Below the pieces are notes generated by a model. It was not told the origin of the DNA. It ran no database searches and saw only the letters and a program-made list of their open reading frames with translations. A program made the position numbers and the translations under genes. This document shows positions 24,508 through 32,746 of a DNA stretch of 64,000 nucleotides, piece after piece. The stretch is taken from positions 2,542,001 through 2,606,000 of the forward strand of contig NZ_CP135275.1 of assembly GCF_032302195.1 (NCBI RefSeq), given 5' to 3'. Each line of letters begins with the position of its first letter. Positions within the stretch are counted from its first letter, which is position 1. Source of the DNA: Paenibacillus sp. MMS20-IR301 (GTDB taxonomy: Bacteria > Bacillota > Bacilli > Paenibacillales > Paenibacillaceae).

Positions 24508-26535
24508 TTAATCCTCCCAAATCGATGTTTCCAGCTGATCCACGAACCGCCGGAGCTTGCCGGCGACCTTAAGATTAATCGCCCCGTTCTGGTACATCTC
24601 CTGTACCGTGTTCCGCTGCTCCTGAATCGCCTGCAGCTTCAGCTCCAGCTTCTCATTATCAAGGACACCGTCCTTGCTCCAGCCTTCTCCCTGCGCCAGC
24701 CGGGACTCCAGCCGCTCATATTTGTCGATGACCTTCTGCGAAGCCAGGCGGTTCTCATCGCTGATTCCGGCGCTGACAGCAGATACTGCCGCCTGGCACA
24801 TGGCAATCTTGGCCGTCCGCGCACTTTCGGCAATCTGCAGCGCCCGCCGTCCTTCTTCCCCGTCGATCCGACCGGAGAACAAGCCCGAGAACAGACGCTG
24901 AATCTCAGTTAATGAGAATTTGATCTGTGTATCCAGCCGTCTGCAGAGCAGCGATTCCGTATGATCCAGCAGCTCCTCCATTTTCACAGCTACCGGAGCA
25001 GGCAGCGCCCCGTTATCCAGCATCCGCCGCAGCTCCGTACGCTCTGCCTCCAGACCGCTCAGCTTCGCCTCGACTCCCAGGCGGCGGAACCTCTCCGCTT
25101 CCGGGTCATTATCCGCCTTGGGGGCACAGAGCCGGTCGATCTTGTCTGTGAATTCCAGCAGCACCGGCTGTGTCGCCCGCTCCGGATGCTCTGTTACCAG
25201 ACTGCGCAGCATCGTCATTCCGGCGTCGATCACTACATTCCGGGCCGCCAGCTCCGTGCCTGAGCGGCTGCTGATAGCCTGAACCGCCGGTTCTTCCTTG
25301 TCTGCCAGCAGCGGCAGGAAGATGCTGGCGATAACCAGCGACATCAGAATTACTCCAGCAGCCAGCGCAATGATCAAATCCCGTTCAGGGAAGGGTGTAA
25401 TTCCGTCACCCAGCACGAGCGGGATGGAGAAGGCGCCGGCCAGTGTCACCGCTCCGCGTACACCGGAAATCGAAGTGATGACCTGGGACTTCAGCGGTGC
25501 CTTCTCCAGCTTGAGCCTCCGGCTCTCCCAGTGCGAATAAGCATAGACCCACAGGAAGCGCAGGATGATGAGCAAAGCCGTGATTGCCAGCACATAACCG
25601 GCAACCATAAAGTTACTCACCGTCTGATCACGGTAGATAACCTCAACCACATCCGGAACCGATACACCGAGAATCAGGAAAACAAGCCCATTCAGGACCA
25701 TCAGCAGTACAGACCAGGTACTGGCCGATACGAGCTGGAGCTTGTATTGCGGCGAGACAGCCCGGTCCTTCTCAATGGCAAACATAACCCCGCCGGCCAC
25801 CACGGCAAGAATGCCGGATACGCCGATCTCCTCGCTGATCAGATAAATGATGAACGGAGTGAGAATCTGCAGCAGAACGTGAATCGTAACATCCTCCATG
25901 CCGAACCTGCGGATGAACACGCTGATCCGGATCAGCAGGAAGGACAGCACCGCCCCCAGCACAAGGCCGCCTGCAGCAATCAGAATGAAGCTGAACGTTG
26001 CCTTGGGGAGGGAGAATACGCCGGTTACGGCTGCTGCAATCGCAAATTTGAAGGCCACCAGGCCGGAGGCATCATTCATCAGCGATTCCCCCTCAAGAAT
26101 GCGGTGGATGCTCTTCGGCAGATGGACCCTTCCGGCCAGCGCGCTGACCGCAACAGCATCTGTAGGTGACAGAATCGCTGCCAGTGCAAAAGCTGCGGCA
26201 AGCGGAATGGAAGGAATCATCCAGTGGATCGCGTAGCCCGCTACAAATACGGTTACAAAAACAAGTCCGAGTGCCAGCAGCAAAATCGGCGCCCGGAGGT
26301 TCCACAGCTCATCGCGCGGCGTCCTTCTCCCGTCATTGAACAGCAACGGGGCAATGAACAGGACAAAGAACAGCTCCGGCTCAAAGTGCATATGTATTCC
26401 AGTCGGTACAAGTGCAGCAATAACCCCAAGTCCAATCTGAATCAGCGGAACCGGAACAAACGGAATGAACCGGTTCACGATATTCGATACTGTGATCAGT
26501 CCGAGCAACAGCAGCACTGCAAGAAAAGTCTCCAA
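24508..26535 (-). CDS. Na+/H+ antiporter, CPA1 family (NhaK-like)
   Basis: About twelve membrane helices occupy the first 410 residues. The ion-binding region contains the family phrase AILSPTDAVAVSAL, and SLMNDASGLVAFKFA follows. A hydrophilic, helical C-terminal domain of about 260 residues probably regulates transport. Length and layout match B. subtilis NhaK (about 670 residues). The start is TTG 26535 with GGGAG upstream; no other in-frame start exists after the preceding stop codon. It exchanges internal Na+ or K+ for protons. Confidence 0.92.
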   Translation of the reverse strand: METFLAVLLLLGLITVSNIVNRFIPFVPVPLIQIGLGVIAALVPTGIHMHFEPELFFVLFIAPLLFNDGRRTPRDELWNLRAPILLLALGLVFVTVFVAGYAIHWMIPSIPLAAAFALAAILSPTDAVAVSALAGRVHLPKSIHRILEGESLMNDASGLVAFKFAIAAAVTGVFSLPKATFSFILIAAGGLVLGAVLSFLLIRISVFIRRFGMEDVTIHVLLQILTPFIIYLISEEIGVSGILAVVAGGVMFAIEKDRAVSPQYKLQLVSASTWSVLLMVLNGLVFLILGVSVPDVVEVIYRDQTVSNFMVAGYVLAITALLIILRFLWVYAYSHWESRRLKLEKAPLKSQVITSISGVRGAVTLAGAFSIPLVLGDGITPFPERDLIIALAAGVILMSLVIASIFLPLLADKEEPAVQAISSRSGTELAARNVVIDAGMTMLRSLVTEHPERATQPVLLEFTDKIDRLCAPKADNDPEAERFRRLGVEAKLSGLEAERTELRRMLDNGALPAPVAVKMEELLDHTESLLCRRLDTQIKFSLTEIQRLFSGLFSGRIDGEEGRRALQIAESARTAKIAMCQAAVSAVSAGISDENRLASQKVIDKYERLESRLAQGEGWSKDGVLDNEKLELKLQAIQEQRNTVQEMYQNGAINLKVAGKLRRFVDQLETSIWED

Positions 26536-26581
26536 ATCCCATCATCTCCCGGTATGTATTTCCCCAGTATTAACGCGAATA

Positions 26582-26622
26582 AACGGGAGGCACTGCGGAA
26601 TTATCCGCCTGTACCTCCCGTT
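26582..26622 (-). terminator. Terminator of the NAD(P)-binding protein gene
   Basis: AACGGGAGG pairs with CCTCCCGTT, with an inner GGCGGATAATTCCGC hairpin. Confidence 0.8.
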
Positions 26623-26674
26623 AATCTATAATTCAGCAATCCCTCCGGCTGTCCGGTCAGGATCTGCAGCGCGA

Positions 26675-27310
26675 TCAGGACTCGGATACAACAGTGAACC
26701 GTTCACCGATGTGCTGCGGGTGCTCCAGCTCATCCACAATCGCAATCGCATAATCCGCATAACTTACGTAGCTCTCGCCTTTGGAGTTCACGAGCAGCTG
26801 ATCCTTGCCTTTAACATAGGCACCGCGCCGCTCACCTACGGCGAAGTTGGCTGACGGACTGACGAAGGTCCAGCGGAGCCCTTGCGTGCCCTGCAGTATC
26901 TCCAGATTCTTACCCTGGTTCAACGCTGTCGGCTTCACAAAATCAGGGAATCCCGGGGTGTCTACCACCTTCATAGAGTGCGCTTCGTCAACATACAAGC
27001 TGCCCGCACCGCCGACAACGATAAGACGCGTGTCTGGCGCATTCTGCAGTGCCTGAATCAGCACATTTCCGGCATCCACATGCTGATGCTCCTGGCCGAA
27101 TGGTGCAGCAAAGGCGTTAACAACGGCATCATAGCGCTGCAAATCTTCCGCCGTCAAGGCGAAGATATCTTTTTCCACCACAGATGCCTTCGTTCCCGCC
27201 GCCTTGGAAGCATCCCGTACAATCGCTGTTACCTCATGCCCTCTGCTCAGTGCTTCCTTCACAATCTTGCTGCCTGCTTTACCGCCTGCTCCGATTACTG
27301 CTATATTCAT
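26675..27310 (-). CDS. NAD(P)-binding oxidoreductase-like protein (NmrA/YwnB type)
   Basis: An atypical short-chain dehydrogenase with an N-terminal GAGGKAGSKIV nucleotide-binding loop and downstream motifs VVGGAGSLYVDE and FVSPSANF. Proteins of this type reduce quinones or flavins or act as redox sensors. It lies 79 bases after the CatE-like gene on the same strand, so the two may be one electrophile-response operon. ATG 27310 follows GGGAGGAGG. Confidence 0.88.
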   Translation of the reverse strand: MNIAVIGAGGKAGSKIVKEALSRGHEVTAIVRDASKAAGTKASVVEKDIFALTAEDLQRYDAVVNAFAAPFGQEHQHVDAGNVLIQALQNAPDTRLIVVGGAGSLYVDEAHSMKVVDTPGFPDFVKPTALNQGKNLEILQGTQGLRWTFVSPSANFAVGERRGAYVKGKDQLLVNSKGESYVSYADYAIAIVDELEHPQHIGERFTVVSES

Positions 27311-27389
27311 AATTACTGCCTCCTCCCACACTTATCGATTTGCACATATTATAGGGGAATTCATCCGGATGAACAAGCCGCCCGGACGC

Positions 27390-28256
27390 TTAGTCCTTCA
27401 CCAGCAATTGGATACCGATGTTCCACGGGTCCTGCACAGTTGTAATCCCGTCGATGACATCTACACGGTATCCGGCCCGCTTCACCCGTTCTGCAGCTTC
27501 GGCCACATCCATACTTCCAGGCAGCAGCAGAGTGAAGTAATCAATGCCCGCCGCATCAGCAGGAGCTGCCGGAGCACCTTGGCCTGCCCAGATATTAAGC
27601 CCCATATGATGATGATATCCGCCGGCCGAGATGAACAGCGCTGAATTCCCGTAATGGGTAGTCGGTGCAAAACCAAGCGCATCCACATAAAACCGCTTCG
27701 CTTCTGCCAGATCGCCCACATGGAAATGTACATGCCCGATCACTGTACCCGCGGGGAGCCCGTTCCATTCCAGCCCTTCGGAAGCCGCAAGCAAGCCGTC
27801 TACATCCACAGGATCCGTAGTCATCACCACGCTGCCGTCAGCTTCATGCCTCCAGGTATCACGCGGACGGTCACGGTACAGCTCAATGCCGTTGTTGTCC
27901 GGGTCCTGAATGTACAGCGCCTCACTGACGAGGTGATCTCCCTGGCCGATCTCGATCTCCGACTGGATCAGATTGCGCAGCACCAGCCCGAGGCTCGGAC
28001 GGTCCGGCAGCAGAATGGCGAAATGATACAGACCTGCTACCGAATTACGGCGCAGAACCCGGGCCTGCCCGATCTCCCGCAGAATAAGCAGCACATGCTT
28101 GCCATCCGCCGTCAGCTCCGCCACCCGTCCATGCTGGCGGAGAAGCTGAAGTCCTATTACATTCTGATAAAACTCAAGTGAGCGCTCCAGATTGCTTACT
28201 CTGATTTGTACAAGTCCAATTTCCAGCGTTTGCGGCAATGCTGCTGTTGCTGTCAT
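27390..28256 (-). CDS. catE: Catechol 2,3-dioxygenase-like VOC protein
   Basis: Two VOC (glyoxalase/bleomycin-resistance) modules of about 125 residues lie in tandem, as in B. subtilis CatE, which opens the ring of catechols extradiolly and protects against them. Candidate iron ligands are His in VIGHVHFHVGDL of the second module, the His pair in GGYHHHMGLNIW, and a late acidic residue near the C-terminus. The start is ATG 28256 with GGGAGGG upstream. A strong promoter and a perfect palindrome lie 105-170 bases upstream. The physiological substrate could differ from catechol. Confidence 0.87.
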   Translation of the reverse strand: MTATAALPQTLEIGLVQIRVSNLERSLEFYQNVIGLQLLRQHGRVAELTADGKHVLLILREIGQARVLRRNSVAGLYHFAILLPDRPSLGLVLRNLIQSEIEIGQGDHLVSEALYIQDPDNNGIELYRDRPRDTWRHEADGSVVMTTDPVDVDGLLAASEGLEWNGLPAGTVIGHVHFHVGDLAEAKRFYVDALGFAPTTHYGNSALFISAGGYHHHMGLNIWAGQGAPAAPADAAGIDYFTLLLPGSMDVAEAAERVKRAGYRVDVIDGITTVQDPWNIGIQLLVKD

Positions 28257-28361
28257 GATTAATCCCTCCCGGATCATTGTTAATCTAATGGTATGCCTGC
28301 TGTAGTGCTAACATCTTAATGTTGACTGTTCATTTCATTATCATGCAGGATCATTCAAGCC

Positions 28362-28380
28362 TGTAACTGTTTCCGTTACA
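28362..28380. promoter_or_regulatory. Palindromic operator of the catE-like gene
   Basis: TGTAAC and GTTACA are perfect arms separated by 7 bases. The site sits just after the expected transcription start, a repressor position. The binding protein is unknown; HxlR- or MarR-type quinone sensors are plausible. Confidence 0.7.
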
Positions 28381-28394
28381 CATTAACTAACTTT

Positions 28395-28423
28395 AGTATA
28401 GTTGCGCTCTATATGTTTGTCAA
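28395..28423 (-). promoter_or_regulatory. Consensus sigma-A promoter of the catE-like gene
   Basis: Read leftward, TTGACA and TATACT are separated by exactly 17 bases. The remainder of the roughly 316-base gap between 28257 and 28572 holds only the palindrome and the hairpin at 28457. Confidence 0.9.
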
Positions 28424-28456
28424 TTACTTTTGAAAACAATCTGTGTACATGCGAAT

Positions 28457-28484
28457 AAGCCCGGCCGGCGGCCAGGCTCGTTAA
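28457..28484 (-). terminator. Putative terminator of the 60-aa membrane protein gene
   Basis: AGCCTGGCC pairs with GGCCGGGCT with one mismatch. The T-run after it is short, so the call is moderate. Confidence 0.45.
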
Positions 28485-28572
28485 TTCATTTTTCATTTTA
28501 CGGCAGAGCCGTTATTCTTATAAACTACATCGTCTCCCCGACCGGAACGGTTTAGCAGAATATAGCGCTTCT

Positions 28573-28755
28573 CTATAGCCGCTTATCAATAATATGCTTG
28601 TTCTCTTTGATTTCCTTACGCAGCAGCCGGATTTCATGAATCAGCTCATCCAGCTTGTCAGTAGCTCTGGACTTGTCAATTGCCATCTTGATAATCAGCA
28701 TCAGGACCAGAAGCGACGCGATCCACATCACGATTCCAAATATACCCGTAACCAT
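28573..28755 (-). CDS. Small membrane/coiled-coil protein (60 aa)
   Basis: One membrane helix (about residues 4-24) is followed by a charged helix with heptad-like Leu/Ile spacing up to the end. ATG 28755 follows GGAGGG; the GTG at 28767 overlaps its own ribosome binding site. I do not recognise a specific family; the layout resembles phage-shock or holin-accessory small proteins. It is the first gene downstream of the two promoter-terminator modules at 28.9-29.1 kb and could be expressed by readthrough. Confidence 0.6.
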   Translation of the reverse strand: MVTGIFGIVMWIASLLVLMLIIKMAIDKSRATDKLDELIHEIRLLRKEIKENKHIIDKRL

Positions 28756-28877
28756 CAAACCCTCCACTCCCCTGACTCAGTCTGCACATATGGTGCCAGT
28801 CTAACCTATCTGGAATAATGTGTAAAGGGTTCACTGTGAATCCAATAACCCCGCAGCATGTAAATTCTGATCTTATA

Positions 28878-28910
28878 AAAAAAAGGACCCCGCCGCTTTC
28901 CGGCAGGGTC
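28878..28910 (-). terminator. Terminator of module 1
   Basis: GACCCTGCCG pairs with CGGCGGGGTC, followed leftward by eight T residues, a textbook intrinsic terminator. No gene ends here; only the promoter-like module at 28940-29000 lies upstream. Confidence 0.92.
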
Positions 28911-28939
28911 AAGATCTATTCTAAGGGGGTCATGTGACT

Positions 28940-29000
28940 ACTATACCGCCTGAAGCTTAAACGCTGATGAAAGACACCTAAAGGTTTGCTGAAATTTCGC
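28940..29000 (-). promoter_or_regulatory. Module 1: phased TTYA repeats with -10 box
   Basis: Read leftward, TTTCAGC, TTTAGGT, TTTCATC and TTTAAGC recur every 10-11 bases and are followed by TATAGT (28940-28945). The layout resembles a tandem OmpR/PhoB-type regulator site overlapping the -35 region. The expected transcript is about 55 nt long and ends at the terminator at 28878. Confidence 0.55.
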
Positions 29001-29017
29001 GGAACAGGGGCTGCATA

Positions 29018-29053
29018 CAAAGAGAAAGACCCTGCCGAGGCACGGCCGGGTCT
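29018..29053 (-). terminator. Terminator of module 2
   Basis: AGACCC.GCC-type arms pair (AGACCCGGCCG with CGGCAGGGTCT), followed leftward by TTTCTCTTTG. It is the counterpart of the hairpin at 28886. Confidence 0.75.
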
Positions 29054-29088
29054 AACATAAATGTTTCCACTGGGGGGTGGAGATCTTT

Positions 29089-29145
29089 AATATACTCCCC
29101 GAACCTTAAAGGCACATAAAGATACGCTGAACGTTAGCTTAAATT
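29089..29145 (-). promoter_or_regulatory. Module 2: second copy of the phased repeat promoter
   Basis: Read leftward, TTTAAGC, TTCAGCG, TTTATGT and TTTAAGG recur every 10-11 bases, followed by TATATT (29089-29094). The two modules align over about 70 bases with obvious conservation. No open frame starts between this -10 box and the terminator. Confidence 0.55.
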
Positions 29146-29196
29146 TTGGTGAAGGCTTAGAAAACTGAACTACACCCGGTTTACCTGAGGCTTCAC

Positions 29197-29619
29197 TCAG
29201 GAAACAGGCATCTGATGGATAATCTGGTCCAGTGTTACTTCCTGCAGGACATTCTCCATTGCCTTCTGTGCCAGCGAGAATACAGGAACGATAGCTCCGG
29301 CGATATTCTGGCCTACCGGACATTCAGGATTCGGATGCTCATGCACAGCGAACAGTGAGTCATCCCGCGCTGCATTCACAGCCTTGTAAATCTGCAGAAG
29401 CGTAATATCAGCGGCACTGCGGGTAAGCTTCGCTCCGGCCACACCAGGGCGGACATCAACCAGGCCTGCTTTATGCAGCATTCCTGTCAGCCGGCGGATC
29501 ACCACCGGGTTAGTGTTGACGCTGCCGGCGATCCACTCGGAGGTGCTTTTGCCGTCTTGTTTGCTGTCTATGAGGGTTAAAATATGAATGGCTACTGCAA
29601 ACCGGGTACTGATATTCAT
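29197..29619 (-). CDS. Rrf2-family transcriptional regulator (YwnA-like)
   Basis: A winged-helix regulator of 140 residues: FAVAIHILTLID, then the recognition region NTNPVVIRRLTGMLHKAGLV, then the wing PGVAGAKLTRSA. It has a single Cys in NPECPVG instead of the three Cys of iron-sulfur members such as IscR or NsrR. It therefore probably senses thiol-reactive compounds or acts without a cluster. ATG 29619 follows AAGGAG; the frame upstream is not used. A consensus promoter and palindrome lie directly upstream, which suggests autoregulation. Confidence 0.93.
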   Translation of the reverse strand: MNISTRFAVAIHILTLIDSKQDGKSTSEWIAGSVNTNPVVIRRLTGMLHKAGLVDVRPGVAGAKLTRSAADITLLQIYKAVNAARDDSLFAVHEHPNPECPVGQNIAGAIVPVFSLAQKAMENVLQEVTLDQIIHQMPVS

Positions 29620-29664
29620 GACAATCTCTCCTTCGTTAACACCCCCGCCGGACGTTCCCGGCAG

Positions 29665-29685
29665 ATGCAACTATAATAGTTACAT
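29665..29685. promoter_or_regulatory. Palindromic operator of the Rrf2 gene
   Basis: ATGCAACTATAATAGTTACAT is symmetrical except at two outer positions and the centre, when read as an inverted repeat of AACTAT. It covers the -10 box of the promoter, a position for autorepression. Confidence 0.75.
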
Positions 29686-29701
29686 TCTAGGCAATTGTCA
29701 A
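29673..29701 (-). promoter_or_regulatory. Consensus promoter of the Rrf2 gene
   Basis: Read leftward, TTGACA (29696-29701) and TATTAT (29673-29678) are separated by 17 bases. The -35 box and part of the spacer lie inside the 3' end of the upstream HEAT-like gene. Confidence 0.88.
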
Positions 29702-30529
29702 TCCCGCAAGGATCTCCGCTGTCTCATCAGGATACTTCCCGCTCAGCCGTTTCTTGGAGAGATTGCTCTTTACAATCCGGATCATCGTTTTATCTCCGCT
29801 GCAGGATATCCTGCGCAGAAGGGCAAACCCCGCTTCCGGCTTGCCGGCTACGAAGAGGCTCAGCGCATACTCCAGTCCCTTGGATAAGACCCGGAGATGT
29901 TCAGGATCAGCTTGTGCATGGCTGCCGGACAGCAGCCCGCTCAGGATTTCCTCAGACAGCTCCAGACAATACCCGGCATGAACCTCATCTTTAAGCAAGG
30001 GCGGATGAGCCAGCGCTGCCACAAATGCACGCTGTTCCAGCGCCGTGGCATCCCGCCGCCAGCCTTCCAGCAGATTCTGCAGCAGACTGAAGTCAAATTC
30101 GCCTATCAGCTGCAGGCTCATGGCCGCTGCCTCGCGCACCCGCCATCTGGAGTCATTCATGGCTGCCTGGAGCTTCTCCTCCACCATACTTCTATGCTCC
30201 TGCTCCCCATATCCGTAATAGGCTCCGTATGCCAGCAGCGCACAGAGCGGAAGATATTCCTCCGGATCATTAGCATCCTGCGGGTTCGGCGGAAGCTCAC
30301 ACCAGGAAGACAGCAGCGACAGCGCCTCTGCTGAAACCTCCGGATTCGCAAAGCACCGGGCGAAATCCCCGGCCAGCCCCAGATTTGCCCGCGGGCCGGG
30401 CAGCCCGCTCCGGCTCAGCAGGTAATCAGACAGCTGCGGCCAGTGTTCCCTTGTTCCGGCCCACAGCAGAAACGGCAGCGGTGCGTCAGACAGGTCGCTT
30501 TTTACCGGTTGTCCCTGGACCTTACTCAT
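29687..30529 (-). CDS. HEAT-repeat-like protein
   Basis: A 280-residue soluble protein made of amphipathic helices. Residues about 110-190 carry HEAT-like phrases such as SRWRVREAAAMSLQLIGEFD and LLQNLLEGWRRD, suggesting a protein-interaction scaffold. No catalytic motif is visible. The start is ATG 30529, inside the last codons of the carboxymuconolactone-decarboxylase-like gene, so translation is coupled. Longer open frame upstream to 30646 lies wholly inside that gene. Confidence 0.7.
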   Translation of the reverse strand: MSKVQGQPVKSDLSDAPLPFLLWAGTREHWPQLSDYLLSRSGLPGPRANLGLAGDFARCFANPEVSAEALSLLSSWCELPPNPQDANDPEEYLPLCALLAYGAYYGYGEQEHRSMVEEKLQAAMNDSRWRVREAAAMSLQLIGEFDFSLLQNLLEGWRRDATALEQRAFVAALAHPPLLKDEVHAGYCLELSEEILSGLLSGSHAQADPEHLRVLSKGLEYALSLFVAGKPEAGFALLRRISCSGDKTMIRIVKSNLSKKRLSGKYPDETAEILAGLTIA

Positions 30530-30842
30530 TGTCATACGCCTGCAGAGCTGCCGGCAATGCCTGTATCGCCACATTGCCAACAGCAGGAAGCGGCAAGAGC
30601 ACTGCGCTGATGATCTCTTCACGGGTCGCTCCAAGCAGCTTGGCACGTTTGACGTGGAAAGGTAAGCCGCTCTCCAGTCTTACAGCTGCAAGCACTGAGA
30701 TATAGGCAATCTCTTCGGTTTTGGCATCAAGCGCACTTGCCGCATCCAGCTTCTGTACAGCTTCTCCCCAGGCCTTCTGCTGCTCCGGGGCTTCCTTCAT
30801 GAATGTCATGAATGCATTGCTGACCTGCGGTACATTTTCCAT
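30522..30842 (-). CDS. Carboxymuconolactone decarboxylase-like protein lacking the CxxC motif
   Basis: A 106-residue all-helical AhpD/CMD-fold protein. The core LDAKTEEIAYISVLAAVRLESGL is followed by PFHVKRAKLLGATREEII. The Cys-x-x-Cys pair and preceding Glu of AhpD-type peroxidase partners are absent, so redox activity by that mechanism is unlikely; it may bind small molecules or be a decarboxylase-like protein of unknown role. A good GGAGGG ribosome binding site precedes ATG 30842. It overlaps the HEAT-like gene by 8 bases. Confidence 0.85.
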   Translation of the reverse strand: MENVPQVSNAFMTFMKEAPEQQKAWGEAVQKLDAASALDAKTEEIAYISVLAAVRLESGLPFHVKRAKLLGATREEIISAVLLPLPAVGNVAIQALPAALQAYDNE

Positions 30843-30924
30843 GATCCATATCCCTCCGATGGTAGCACTATCCGCTGTAACAGTTCCTATGCCCTTTTAA
30901 TACAGCGTCCGTACTCCTTAGTTA

Positions 30925-31671
30925 TTAAGCGCTTGTCAGGATAATCGGTTTACCCTTGGTCACAATAATCGTATGTTCATACTGGGCCACACGGCTGCTG
31001 TCCTGTACACTGAGTGTCCATCCGTCCGCCTGCTGCTCTACAAAGTCAGCTCCGGTGGAAAGAAACGGCTCAACCGTAATCACCTGCCCCTCTTTAAGGA
31101 CCGTTGTCACCCGCGGATTATAGAAGGGAAGGATCTCGAAAGGCTTCTCATGCAGAGCTCTGCCGATGCCGTGGCTGCACAGATTACGCACTACCTTGTA
31201 GCCGCGTCTGTGGGCTTCCGACTCCATTACACGGCCGATTTCGTTCACCTTCATTCCGGCCCTGAGATGATTGATCACACTCATCATTGTCTCTTCCGTA
31301 CTGCGGCAGAGCCGGACCAGCTTCTCATTATACGGCGGCAGTTGAAAAGATACCCCGGCATCGCCAAAATAACCGTTCATTTCAGCAGATACATCAATAT
31401 TGATTAAATCCCCGGCCTGGATGACCCTTGGACCCGGGATGCCGTGGGCGACTTCTTCATTGATGCTGATGCAGGTGGTTCCAGGGAAATTATATGTAAC
31501 CTTGGGGGCAGATTTCGCGCCAAACTGCTCCAGTATCTTTGCCCCGATCTCATCCAGCTCAGCCGTGGTCATCCCGGGAGCTACACTCTTCTTCATCTCC
31601 GCGATGGTATGACCAACTACCTTACCAATGGCTTTTAATCCTTGCAGATCCTGTACTGTCTCGCTCGTCAT
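30925..31671 (-). CDS. map: Methionine aminopeptidase, type I
   Basis: It removes the initiator Met from nascent proteins. All five metal ligands are present at the usual spacing: Asp93 and Asp104 (INIDVSAEMNGYFGDAG), His167 (CSHGIGR), Glu201 (VEPF) and Glu232 (QYEHT), plus the substrate His76. At 248 residues it is a standard stand-alone enzyme. It lies outside the ribosomal-protein operon, so it is likely to be the second copy of the organism (as YflG in B. subtilis). GAGGAA precedes ATG 31671. Confidence 0.95.
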   Translation of the reverse strand: MTSETVQDLQGLKAIGKVVGHTIAEMKKSVAPGMTTAELDEIGAKILEQFGAKSAPKVTYNFPGTTCISINEEVAHGIPGPRVIQAGDLINIDVSAEMNGYFGDAGVSFQLPPYNEKLVRLCRSTEETMMSVINHLRAGMKVNEIGRVMESEAHRRGYKVVRNLCSHGIGRALHEKPFEILPFYNPRVTTVLKEGQVITVEPFLSTGADFVEQQADGWTLSVQDSSRVAQYEHTIIVTKGKPIILTSA

Positions 31672-31726
31672 TTCTGTTCACATTCCTCTCGTCTGTTGTC
31701 TATGGTGCTCTACAGCAGCCTGATGC

Positions 31727-32746
31727 CTAAGGTGCTACCCGCTGAAAAGCAGTCCCGTTCCAGCGGTATGCTGTTTCAATCTGCTTGCCAACCGAGTTGT
31801 CATAATGGCTTGCCCGGAATCCCCCGTCTATCCTTTCAAGCTTAACCGAATACCTGTCAGGGCTGCTGATGAACAGCCCGGAGTCCGCTCCCTCAACCGG
31901 CAGCTCTTCTATAGTATGGTTTGCTTTCAGTGTGAACAGCTTGTATAAGGAGCCGTTACCGGAACCATATTGCCCGATCGTAAAGTCAGGATTGCCATCC
32001 CCGTTGTAATCCGCGAATTGAATCTGGAACAGGTCACCGAAGCTCAGCTCTTCCGGAAAATGCCGGCTCAGGGCAAATGTGCCCAGCGCCTCTCCCGCTT
32101 CATTCGTCAGCGCCAGCCGGAACTGTCCGCTCCAGCTCCGCCCGGCCAGCGGGGAAGCCGTGGACCAATTCTCATGGTAGCTCCCCTGCAGCAGCTGCAG
32201 ATTGAGAAACTCCTTATTTCCTGTAACCGGGAACAGATCATTACGCGATAAGGTTACCGGTCCCTGTGTTTCTACTGCCGCCCCGTCCGCTTCCGACCTG
32301 GCCGCAGCCGCATTTCCCCGGCTGAAGATCAGCCTCCGCAGCTTGTCGGCATTCTCGGCAGAAATGGAATAGCCCTTTTCAGTGTCTTCAGCGGACAGCA
32401 GCAGCCCTTTATTCCCTTCAGTCTGTCCTAGTCCCAGAATGTATTCTTCCTTATAGCCGTCACCATACAGCAGCTCCATACTGAAATCCGCGTCGAAGTC
32501 CAGAACGCCGGGGATCCGCTTACTGGTATTCATGGCATCGGCTACCGTCTTGATGATGGCGCCGTCCGTAAAGTGCTTCGTCACAGATGCTGCTGCTCCG
32601 TCGCCTTCATAAGAATCATAGACCAGGTTAATTTCAGAGATCCATCTTGCATTAATATAGCCGTAAGCATTCTGGCAGCCGCTTATTAGTACAACCAGAA
32701 GAACAGGCAGAATCAGCCATAGCCGCCTTATGGGTGCCACCTCCAA
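31727..32746 (-). CDS. Lipoprotein of unknown function
   Basis: A hydrophobic N-terminus ends in a lipobox (VLISGC), so it is exported and lipid-anchored. About residues 225-250 carry an FG-GAP-like phrase (FADYNGDGNPDFTIGQYG), a calcium-binding beta-propeller type element seen also in VCBS-like proteins. The start is uncertain: the only strong ribosome binding site (GGAGGTG) overlaps the TTG at 32746 and the following codons, and the next well-spaced codon is ATA. I give the TTG as the annotated start. It follows, on the same strand, a separate GDSL esterase gene whose transcript probably ends near 32853. Confidence 0.7.
   Translation of the reverse strand: MEVAPIRRLWLILPVLLVVLISGCQNAYGYINARWISEINLVYDSYEGDGAAASVTKHFTDGAIIKTVADAMNTSKRIPGVLDFDADFSMELLYGDGYKEEYILGLGQTEGNKGLLLSAEDTEKGYSISAENADKLRRLIFSRGNAAAARSEADGAAVETQGPVTLSRNDLFPVTGNKEFLNLQLLQGSYHENWSTASPLAGRSWSGQFRLALTNEAGEALGTFALSRHFPEELSFGDLFQIQFADYNGDGNPDFTIGQYGSGNGSLYKLFTLKANHTIEELPVEGADSGLFISSPDRYSVKLERIDGGFRASHYDNSVGKQIETAYRWNGTAFQRVAP

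Noticed and set aside
28900..28945. A five-codon leader peptide in module 1
   Set aside because: The ATG after the -10 box has no ribosome binding site and module 2 has no counterpart.
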